From the NCBI RefSeq assembly GCF_001434405.1, contig NZ_AZFT01000053.1, positions 568,321 through 632,320 on the forward strand: 64,000 nucleotides of DNA. The letters run 5' to 3'. Under the pieces are notes generated by a model that saw only the letters and a program-made list of their open reading frames with translations, was not told where the DNA came from and ran no database searches. The DNA is from Ligilactobacillus apodemi DSM 16634 = JCM 16172 (GTDB taxonomy: Bacteria; Bacillota; Bacilli; Lactobacillales; Lactobacillaceae). Shown here piece after piece: positions 50,620-57,678 of this stretch. Numbering within the stretch: the stretch's first letter is position 1; each line of letters opens with the position of its first letter. Made by a program: the position numbers and the translations under genes.

Positions 50620-50660
50620 TGTTTTCACCTAAACTATACAATATAGTTTCCTTTCTAAAC

Positions 50661-51422
50661 TTATTTATTAGTACTGAAATATGTAGCAAATTTTTTTGCC
50701 ATTTCCACGGCCGCAGCATAGCTCACTTTATGTCCTTGGCCTTCTGCTGTCGTAAACGTCACATTTTTAGCATAGTCATTTCCCTTGATACTTTCAAAAA
50801 ATGCGCGATCATCAACATATGGTACCATTTCATCTGCCGTTCCATGCCAAAAGTGCATTGGTCGACCGGCAATTTTTTGTGGATTTTTAGATAAATCTAG
50901 GACTGCTAACTGAGATAGTTGCTGTTCGATCAATTCATGGGGTAATTCATCATCGCCAACTACCTGTGTGATCAATTGGCGAGCAAAGTCAACGGGACAC
51001 GGTGTTCCCATCAAACTGACTCCTGCAGTGATCCAGTCATAAACAGTCATCAAAGCACAAGTCGTAATAGCCCCCATTGAAAGCCCGGTTACACCTATTT
51101 TGCCAGCTAAAATACCAGTAGTCTTTTGATATTCATCAACCAACACTGGAAATTCTTTGACAGAATTCACTACGATTTCCCAAAATTGTAGGCGATGTTT
51201 TTCAACTGAACCTACTCTGCGGTCACCATGAAATTTTGCGTCAGGCAAAACGACCCGAAGATCTCTTTTGGCAAGTTCGTAAGCTTCGGTCAGTACCTTT
51301 TCTTTACAGCCGGTCCATCCATGGTAAAAAATAACTAATGGTAAGGCTTCATTGCGTTTATCAGCTTTGATAACTTCCAAAACTGGGATATCTTTGATCT
51401 GCTTTTCAATTATTTCAATCAT
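50661..51422 (-). CDS. yitV: YitV-like alpha/beta-hydrolase (esterase)
   Basis: Serine hydrolase of 253 residues: oxyanion region FYHGWTGCKEK, nucleophile serine in GVTGLSMGAITTCALM, Asp in HGTADEMVPY and His in GQGHKVSY. The spacing and the segment YDWITAGVSLMG resemble Bacillus YitV. Substrate unknown; no signal peptide, so intracellular. First gene of the operon that continues with yitW. Confidence 0.85.
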   Translation of the reverse strand: MIEIIEKQIKDIPVLEVIKADKRNEALPLVIFYHGWTGCKEKVLTEAYELAKRDLRVVLPDAKFHGDRRVGSVEKHRLQFWEIVVNSVKEFPVLVDEYQKTTGILAGKIGVTGLSMGAITTCALMTVYDWITAGVSLMGTPCPVDFARQLITQVVGDDELPHELIEQQLSQLAVLDLSKNPQKIAGRPMHFWHGTADEMVPYVDDRAFFESIKGNDYAKNVTFTTAEGQGHKVSYAAAVEMAKKFATYFSTNK

Positions 51423-51680
51423 TTTAATTCACCCTACCAACTATTACGTAATACAACTAAACAAAACAGTTGCTACGATAGTTTACCTTTCTTAATTTAT
51501 AATACTTGCACGCTGAAATGAAATGGCTAAGATAACACTAAGCCACTATAAATTATACACTATCCCTGAAAAAAACAGGTGTTAAAAATATTTCAAAATT
51601 TACCATAAAGAGAATTTGTAATTTAATAAGATATGTGATAACTTAAAGCAGATATACTACTTAATGAAGGATTGAATGGC

Positions 51681-52490
51681 ATGGAACAAAAATTAATCAC
51701 TATCGACTTAGATGGAACTACATTAAATAACGAAAGCAAAATAACTCCTAAAACAAAAGAAGTCCTAAATAAGGCAGCTAAAGCCGGACACATCGTTTCG
51801 ATCGTGACTGGTCGTCCTAATCGAATTTCTGAGCACTATTATGACTTTCTTGGCTTAAAAACGCCCATGATCAATTTTAATGGTGCAGTTGGACATATTC
51901 CTCACAAAGATTGGGAAAAAGAATATGCCTTGACCTTTAATAAAGATATTGCTTTTGACATTTTAGCCGCTAAAGAAAAATTAGGGATCAAAGTAGTTGC
52001 TGCTGAAGGTAAAAATATGGCTTTAGCTGATGTTCCTAATACTGTGATCGATGACTTTTTCCCGGTAACTTTACAAGCCAATGAAGTTTTAAACCGCATA
52101 AATTTAACTGAAAATCCTTCCGCTATGACAATGTTAGTTGAACGTAACCAACTTCCAAAAACGGCTACTGCCTTGGAAAAAGAGTTTGGCGATAAAATCA
52201 ATGTTGGTGTTTGGGGTGGACCTAATCCGATCCTAGAACTCTCGCCTAAAGGTGTCGATAAAGCCCATGGTGTTAAATTTTTAGCCGATACCTACAAGAT
52301 CGATCGTAAAAATATTATTGCCTTTGGTGATGAACATAACGATGCTGAAATGATCGATTATGCTGGTTGGGGCGTCGTAATGCAAAATGGTACCAAGCAA
52401 TTAAAAGCCTTGGCAAACGATATCACCCCACTAACTAACGAACAAGATGGCTTAGCACATTACCTAGAAGAATACTTACAATTAGCCTAA
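51681..52490 (+). CDS. Cof-type HAD phosphatase (YitU-like)
   Basis: Haloacid dehalogenase-superfamily phosphatase, class IIB cap. 269 residues; nucleophile motif TIDLDGTTLN, Thr in VTGRPNR, Lys upstream of FGDEHNDAEMI. In Bacillus a related phosphatase (YitU) stands beside yitV-yitW and acts in riboflavin synthesis; here it is divergent from yitV, so a shared role is only suggested. Start at 51681 has GAAGGA nine bases upstream; a TTG nine bases earlier is less likely. Confidence 0.88.
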   Translation: MEQKLITIDLDGTTLNNESKITPKTKEVLNKAAKAGHIVSIVTGRPNRISEHYYDFLGLKTPMINFNGAVGHIPHKDWEKEYALTFNKDIAFDILAAKEKLGIKVVAAEGKNMALADVPNTVIDDFFPVTLQANEVLNRINLTENPSAMTMLVERNQLPKTATALEKEFGDKINVGVWGGPNPILELSPKGVDKAHGVKFLADTYKIDRKNIIAFGDEHNDAEMIDYAGWGVVMQNGTKQLKALANDITPLTNEQDGLAHYLEEYLQLA

Positions 52491-52491
52491 T

Positions 52492-52524
52492 AAAAAGTCG
52501 AGATGAAAACATCTCGACTTTTTA
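52492..52524. terminator. Bidirectional terminator between the HAD gene and the tautomerase gene
   Basis: AAAAAGTCGAGATG / CATCTCGACTTTTT with a four-base A loop between convergent genes. Confidence 0.9.
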
Positions 52525-52713
52525 TTATTTTTCGTCGCTCTTTAATACGCCACCAACAGCATAACGATCCTTTTGCATTTCATTTAATACAACATGAACG
52601 TGTTCTGCTGGAGCGCCGGTATTTTCAACTACGGCTTTAGTTACGTCTTTGACCAAAGCTTTTAGTTGTTCTTGACTACGACCTTCGATAAGTTCAATGT
52701 GAACTAATGGCAT
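52525..52713 (-). CDS. 4-oxalocrotonate tautomerase family protein
   Basis: 62-residue subunit of a hexameric tautomerase. Begins Met-Pro, so processing leaves the catalytic Pro1; [15 protein letters not shown] is the family start. In lactobacilli the physiological substrate is unknown (annotated as 2-hydroxymuconate tautomerase by similarity). AAAGGAGATG before the ATG. Confidence 0.93.
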   Translation of the reverse strand: MPLVHIELIEGRSQEQLKALVKDVTKAVVENTGAPAEHVHVVLNEMQKDRYAVGGVLKSDEK

Positions 52714-52852
52714 CTAGCTCATCTCCTTTTAAAAAGATACACATCTAATTATGACAAAAATTAGCTTTAGGCGCAACGTTTCGTTTAAGTATTTTTGTCC
52801 TCATTAATATCTGTTAGAATAAGAATAACTATTAATTGAAAGGATGTCTTTT

Positions 52853-54286
52853 ATGATGATCTATAAAGGTTTTGATTTTTCTGCATGTACTAGCATTTTA
52901 GTCGGTAAAAAAGCCATGGCAGACGGCTCTACTGTGATTGGGCGCAACGAAGATGCTAAAAGTGCCTGGCCTAAACACATGGTAGTGCATCCCCATGAAG
53001 AATTTAGCGCAGAACAAGAATTTGTTTCAAATGATAACGGCTTTAAGATGCCCTTGCCTAAAGTGCGTTTTAAATACAGCGCAACCCCTGAATGGACAAG
53101 TGAATTCGGGTTATTTGAAGAAGATGGGATCAATGAATTTGGTGTAGCAATGAGTGCTACCGAAAGTGCCTATGCCAACGAACGGGTCTTAGGAGCTGAT
53201 CCTTTAGTTAAAGATGGCATCGGAGAAGAAGCTATGGTCACGGTTGTCTTACCTTACATCAAGTCAGCCAGAGAAGGGGTGAAACGCTTAGGCGAGATCG
53301 TCGAAAAATATGGTACTTGTGAGACAAATGGGGTCTTATTTTCTGATAAAGATGAAGTATGGTACCTTGAAACTGGTTCTGGCCATCATTTTGTAGCTCA
53401 ACGTATCCCTGATGACCATTATGCCGTGGTCGCAAACCAACTAGCGATCCAAGAGATCGACTTTAATGATCCCGATAATTTTATGTATTCAAGTTCGATC
53501 CAAGAATTTGTGGCAGAAAATCACTTGAATCCAGATCCAACTACTTTTAATTTCCGTAATATTTTTGGCACACACGAACTGGCAGATGAGATCTACAGTA
53601 CACCTCGTGTTTGGTATGGACAAAAGTACTTAACTCCAAGTGTGACACAAGATCCGATGAGTGAAGAGCTTCCCTTCATTCAAAAAGCGGATCGGTTGCT
53701 TTATTTAGATGATTTAAAATATGTTTTAGGCTCACACTTCCAAAATACGCCTTATGACCCGATCGGAACTGGTTCTCCTGAACAAAAGCATAAATTCAGA
53801 CCAATTAGTTTGGCTAAAACCCAAGAATCACATCTCTTACAGATCCGACCTGATCATAAGCCTGAAGTCTCTGGGCTACACTGGTTGGCCATGGGTGTGA
53901 CCGCGCAAAGTGTTTTCGTACCATTTTATGCTGGCGCGACCGATGTCCACCCTGCTTATAAAGTTGGGCAAAAAACTTATTCCAAAGATTCAGCTTATTG
54001 GGTCTATAAACTATTAGGTATTTTAGTTGACCCCCACTATGCTTTATTTGGACAAAAAGTTTCCGACCTTAAAAAAGAATTAGCAGTCAAATTCACCCAG
54101 ATAATTCGGGAAACTGATACCAAGGCAAAAAATCTATCTGATGAAAAATTAGCTGAATTATTGACGACAGCTTCGATTGAAATGCAACAACTTGGGTTGA
54201 CGGAAACTGAAAAAGTCATTGCTGAATTGATCACAGAATCAACCGACCTTTCGCCGTTGAATTTCAAAACCGACGCTAATCTATAA
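52853..54286 (+). CDS. C69-family dipeptidase (PepD type)
   Basis: N-terminal-nucleophile dipeptidase of lactic acid bacteria. About 477 residues; the nucleophile is the Cys in FSACTSILVGKKAMADGST, which becomes N-terminal on autoprocessing, followed by the family IGRNEDAK box. The ATG at 52853 is preferred (AAAGG nine bases upstream); the ATG at 52844 overlaps the ribosome site. Cytoplasmic; releases amino acids from dipeptides. Confidence 0.93.
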   Translation: MMIYKGFDFSACTSILVGKKAMADGSTVIGRNEDAKSAWPKHMVVHPHEEFSAEQEFVSNDNGFKMPLPKVRFKYSATPEWTSEFGLFEEDGINEFGVAMSATESAYANERVLGADPLVKDGIGEEAMVTVVLPYIKSAREGVKRLGEIVEKYGTCETNGVLFSDKDEVWYLETGSGHHFVAQRIPDDHYAVVANQLAIQEIDFNDPDNFMYSSSIQEFVAENHLNPDPTTFNFRNIFGTHELADEIYSTPRVWYGQKYLTPSVTQDPMSEELPFIQKADRLLYLDDLKYVLGSHFQNTPYDPIGTGSPEQKHKFRPISLAKTQESHLLQIRPDHKPEVSGLHWLAMGVTAQSVFVPFYAGATDVHPAYKVGQKTYSKDSAYWVYKLLGILVDPHYALFGQKVSDLKKELAVKFTQIIRETDTKAKNLSDEKLAELLTTASIEMQQLGLTETEKVIAELITESTDLSPLNFKTDANL

Positions 54287-54288
54287 TA

Positions 54289-54322
54289 AAAAAGACTTTA
54301 GTTTTTAGCTAAAGCCTTTTTT
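54289..54322 (+). terminator. Terminator of the dipeptidase gene
   Basis: AAGACTTTAG / CTAAAGCCTT stem with one mismatch, then TTTTTT; A-run on the other side may also stop the convergent gene. Confidence 0.75.
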
Positions 54323-54324
54323 AT

Positions 54325-54855
54325 TTAATCTGTATTAAGTTTACTAAAAGAGTAGACATCAATATTTTGGCCGTTGTGGCGTAAATACGAACGTAAAACT
54401 CCTTCTGGCTTAAAAGCCAAACGCTTGGCAACTCGTAAACTGTTGATATTTCTTACGTCAGCCAATAACCCTACTCGAACTAGCCCTAATTTAGTTAAGG
54501 CATATTGGACTAGCTGCTCAGCGCCAACAGTGATGATGCCTTGATGCTGATAAGGACTCGCTAACCAGTAACCAATTTCAGCAGTTTTAGCGTTTAGATC
54601 TAAGGCATGCAGATCGATCATCCCGCAAGCTGTTTTATCAACGATAATGGTCAAGGCTAGCATTTTTTGTTGTTCATTTTGTGCTTGTACATATTTAAGA
54701 AAATTTTCTTCGTCTTTGACGGTATTGGTTTCTTTTACCCATGGAAGCCACTTTTCAAGTTCAGTCCGGTCATTATCGATCGCCCAAAAAAGATCAGTGG
54801 CATATTTTTTGTCTGGATAGCACAATTCAAAATTTTTCCCCTGATAAAAGCTCAT
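54325..54855 (-). CDS. RimJ/RimL-type GNAT N-acetyltransferase
   Basis: 176-residue-class acetyl-CoA-dependent acetyltransferase; acetyl-CoA loop at SPYQHQGIITVGAEQLV and NINSLRVAKRLAFKPEGVLR are the RimL-type motifs. Target could be a ribosomal protein N-terminus or a small amine. The ATG at 54855 has AAGGAAGTGAG upstream, and the longer frame beyond it is not conserved in character. Confidence 0.9.
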   Translation of the reverse strand: MSFYQGKNFELCYPDKKYATDLFWAIDNDRTELEKWLPWVKETNTVKDEENFLKYVQAQNEQQKMLALTIIVDKTACGMIDLHALDLNAKTAEIGYWLASPYQHQGIITVGAEQLVQYALTKLGLVRVGLLADVRNINSLRVAKRLAFKPEGVLRSYLRHNGQNIDVYSFSKLNTD

Positions 54856-55240
54856 GTCGCTCACTTCCTTTTGCACCAAAGGATAGCAAAAAACGACCAT
54901 CTTAGCAAGATGATCGTTAAAATTGTATGCGTTCGCTAATCCTCGGTTTGCTCTTAGAAGCCATTTTCAAAATAAGTTCCCGCTAACCTAAACATAAGCT
55001 TTTCCTGTGATTTGTATTAGTTGCCGTCTTATTAGGCTTTTTCCGTTCTTTATTTTTTACATTTTACCATTTTTCACTGTTCTTTTTAATACTTTTTTAC
55101 TCTTCTATTTATATTATATTTATTTTTTGAATATTAACGTGTACACTACGCCCCTTTATCTTTTATGATATTTTTTAGAACTTAGTGCTCAAATATTTGC
55201 TTCATTCCCCCAAGCTCTGTATGTGAGCCGTTGTCGTTTA
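54856..55240. other. AT-rich boundary between core and accessory DNA
   Basis: 385 bases without a gene. The GNAT upstream region is followed by T-rich sequence and then by what should be the right end of the insertion-sequence remnant. I see no gene and no clear terminal repeat. Confidence 0.5.
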
Positions 55241-55990
55241 TTATGCTACCTGTTTAACTCCAACATGCGGTTCATGGATCGGTCTTAATAACTTATTGAT
55301 GTCTACTTTGATATTTTCTACTTCACCGATCACTTTTTCAAAATTTGATCGCATTGCTTCTTCAAAATCTTCATTTTGAATCGTATTTATCAATCTGACC
55401 ATATTCTCTGCTCCCGAACGTCCCCAACTCCGTCCTTGGCGTTTCATTCGATACGAAAATGGTCTGTGCCAACTTTCGCACACACCTAATCCGCCCCTTG
55501 AGATCGATACTGAAAACTCTCTTAATCTCAACGGTTTCATGTATGACCAATTTCTGGCTAAATATTCTCGCAATAATTTTGTATATTTTCTAGTTTTGCT
55601 GTCCTTTTCTGCCTCTGCTATTGATTCCATCGTATCTAATACTCTTATCACGTCATCTTTTGAATATTTTTTACTGCTACCATCATTTTGTTTAATAGTT
55701 CTTGTGGACAAAAATACATTCTCTCACGTATTTTCCGATTGAGATGGTATCTATCTAAAAAGTGTTCATGCTGCTTACAGCCTAATGTTAATTCTTGAAA
55801 AACTTCAGGTTCATATCCAGAGCCACCATCACTATTAGACAACACGATCGTGTTGCTTAGATCATAATGATTTTGTAAATAATTCAACATTTCTTTAAAC
55901 ACTTTTGCTCTGGAGCTACCGGAAAACTGATGTGCATTTATACAATAGCCACGTTTTCCATTCTTTTTGACATCTATCCACTAAGTGCAA
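55241..55990 (-). mobile_element. ISLre2-family transposase remnant (3' half, frameshifted)
   Basis: Two reading frames on the minus strand together give about 245 C-terminal residues of an ISLre2-type (UPF0236) transposase: DVKKNGKRGYCINAHQFSG, NSDGGSGYEPEVFQEL and CKQHEHFLDRYHLNRKIRERM in the first, SWGRSGAENMVRLINTIQN in the second. The frames join near 55660-55670, at an A-run that is one base short (GTA then five A before TATTC), so a one-base deletion explains the break. The N-terminal half is missing: sequence at about 55980-55990 changes directly into a DUF2786 gene. Not functional. Confidence 0.85.
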
Positions 55991-56321
55991 TCTTAGCATA
56001 TGCTTCATAGCCGAAAAATATCAATGTCGTTTTTTGGTGTCTTCTTCGTCTTATACTCTTGCAGCGAAAATTCTTAGCTAATACTACATGCAATTTTACT
56101 TGCCACCACGGCATACGCGTCAAAGACTTAGCATCCATTTCTGAAACTTCAGGAGCATTTTGACTAGTATTTGAACGGATATCTTCTAGCGACAAATTAT
56201 ATTTCAACAATAGTTTTTGTGCTAGCAAAAGTGCAGTCTGATCTTCTTCATCGTCTGGATTATCTTGTGCTAATTTCATAAGATCTTGGATCTTACGAGT
56301 GATTTTATCTAGTTCGTCCAT
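55974..56321 (-). pseudogene. DUF2786 protein, 3' end replaced by the IS remnant
   Basis: About 115 residues from an ATG with GAGGGGAAA upstream. Residues 1-45 (KITRKIQDLMKLAQDNPDDE, AQKLLLKYNLS) are a DUF2786 domain, a family frequent on phages and plasmids with no established role. The following segment to FFGYEAYAKIAL still looks like the family, then the frame stops within a few codons at the junction with transposase sequence, so the C-terminal part is lost. Probably a mobile-element gene truncated by recombination. Confidence 0.75.
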
Positions 56322-56342
56322 TTGTTTTCCCCTCAATCTTTC

Positions 56343-56612
56343 TTACCGCTTCTGTTCAAACAATTGCTTTTGTTCAAATAATTGATTACCATATTCGACA
56401 GCTTTAGTATGCAACACTTCCGTGATCGCAATGATAATTGGGACAAAAAAGATATATAAGGTTGAATAAAAGCCTAGTGTTCACACTAAAGACATATACA
56501 GATAGATTCCACGTAAAAATGTTGCAAATGCCATAACTGTGTTTCCTAGGCTGAAGATGCGCAAAATCATTGCCATCTTGTTTCGATAAAAAGGCTGTTT
56601 TTGTTTTTCCAT
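56343..56612 (-). pseudogene. Small membrane protein gene with in-frame TGA
   Basis: From an ATG with GGAGGATAT upstream, the frame encodes about 89 codons: a basic start (MEKQKQPFYRNK), two hydrophobic helices, and a C-terminal EQKQLFEQKR. An in-frame TGA (56481-56483) falls between the helices (MSLV-stop-TLGFY), at a place where tryptophan would fit. Lies 22 bases upstream of the DUF2786 gene and was probably co-transcribed. Family not recognised. Confidence 0.6.
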
Positions 56613-56689
56613 GATATATCCTCCAATGCTTATTAAACGTTACGTTTTCTTACAGTTCATAGACAAAGATTGTTACAATCCTGCGCCAG

Positions 56690-56830
56690 CACGCGAAGCG
56701 CTTGGGGGTGTAGCGATCTGTAGGCTATGATACGTGCAAAAGGCGTCTTAACGCCTTGCGCAAGGAGCATTAGCGACTGAAGCCAATATACTTTCTAAGC
56801 GCGGTGGGCGGAGGCGGAGCGCTCGCAATG
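56690..56830. other. GC-rich patch with short palindromes
   Basis: Within an AT-rich genome, this patch reads GCGCCAGCACGCGAAGCGC, GGCGTCTTAACGCC, TTGCGCAAGG and GTGGGCGGAGGCGGAGCGC. It codes for nothing long. Similar GC-rich palindromic blocks are typical of plasmid or phage-derived intergenic DNA in lactobacilli; that is inference. Together with the inverted repeat that follows it fills most of the 476-base gap. Confidence 0.5.
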
Positions 56831-56845
56831 CTTCAACCTAAAATT

Positions 56846-56921
56846 AGTGGTAGCAAAATGGGAGCATTTTTCACTATAACTTCAAAAAACGATAGCAAAT
56901 TGCTCCCATTTTGCTACCACT
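56846..56921. repeat. Perfect 21-bp inverted repeat with 34-base spacer
   Basis: AGTGGTAGCAAAATGGGAGC followed by A (56846-56866) is exactly complementary to 56901-56921. The spacer is AT-rich. No T-run that would suit a terminator follows on either strand. Could be a replication or recombination site of a former element, or the ends of a miniature element. Confidence 0.8.
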
Positions 56922-57019
56922 TGGCCTTAAACACTTCGCAATTTTTTTCATAACAATACCTCCATAAAGTCTGTAAGATTTAAATATACAGATAATTTGA
57001 AATAAACTTTAATACAACA

Positions 57020-57071
57020 TAAAAAGCCGAAAACAGATATTTGATGAAAAATATCGTATTTCGACTTTTTA
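57020..57071 (-). terminator. Terminator of the hypothetical gene at 57089
   Basis: AAAAAGTCGAAA / TTTTCGGCTTTTT outer stem with inner GATATTT / AAATATC, ending in T-run on the minus strand. Confidence 0.75.
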
Positions 57072-57088
57072 TATCCGTAAGGAGGTAT

Positions 57089-57598
57089 TCAAGAATTAAC
57101 TTTATTCAATATTACTTCTTCTTGCGGCAAACTAACTTTTGCACCATCAATAGCAATATTATAATCTAACTCTATCAACTTACCACTGGACTCCCTTTTC
57201 CAGTATCTATCAGACGAATCAACAAAATAAATCACAGGGACAGGTCTAGCATTCATTGATCTTTCAATATGTGGTTTATATTCCACGTAGAAATCCCCTG
57301 GTGGAACAATACCTATTACTATGGTTTGATGAAGTGTTTCAGTGTTAAAATCTCCATGCTCTCTTTCTGTAGATATGACAACATCATGAATTGGTTCTGA
57401 AGAATGATTGGAAATTTGAAAAATATTACTTCTAGTCTTACTACTTTTTTTATCCCACCAAATAAACACTTTATTAGCTACTTCTCTCTGCCTATCCTTT
57501 TCAGATTTTACAATCTCATTAAGCGTTATATACAATGACACTGCAACAACAATGTTTCCGACTATTGAAAAAATTGATTCTACTGTTTGTAAATTCAC
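57089..57598 (-). CDS. Hypothetical membrane-anchored protein
   Basis: 169 residues, not recognised. One N-terminal membrane helix (about 9-27), then a basic coiled stretch (KSEKDRQREVANKVFIWWDK) and a beta-rich C-terminal part (ISNHSSEPIHDVVIST, VPPGDFYVEY). Such single-helix proteins with a short cytoplasmic beta domain are common next to phage-defence and restriction loci, but no function can be given. It has its own terminator and a reasonable ribosome site (AAAGGAG). Confidence 0.65.
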   Translation of the reverse strand: MNLQTVESIFSIVGNIVVAVSLYITLNEIVKSEKDRQREVANKVFIWWDKKSSKTRSNIFQISNHSSEPIHDVVISTEREHGDFNTETLHQTIVIGIVPPGDFYVEYKPHIERSMNARPVPVIYFVDSSDRYWKRESSGKLIELDYNIAIDGAKVSLPQEEVILNKVNS

Positions 57599-57628
57599 TC
57601 AAAATTTACTCCTTTCAAAACATAATAA

Positions 57629-57655
57629 AGCCCTGAGTCTAATGACTTCAGAGCT
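57629..57655 (-). terminator. Terminator of the surface-protein pseudogene
   Basis: AGCTCTGAAGTC / GACTCAGGGCT stem with TTATTATG after it on the minus strand. Confidence 0.7.
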
Positions 57656-57678
57656 CTATTAAAAATATTATCTATATA

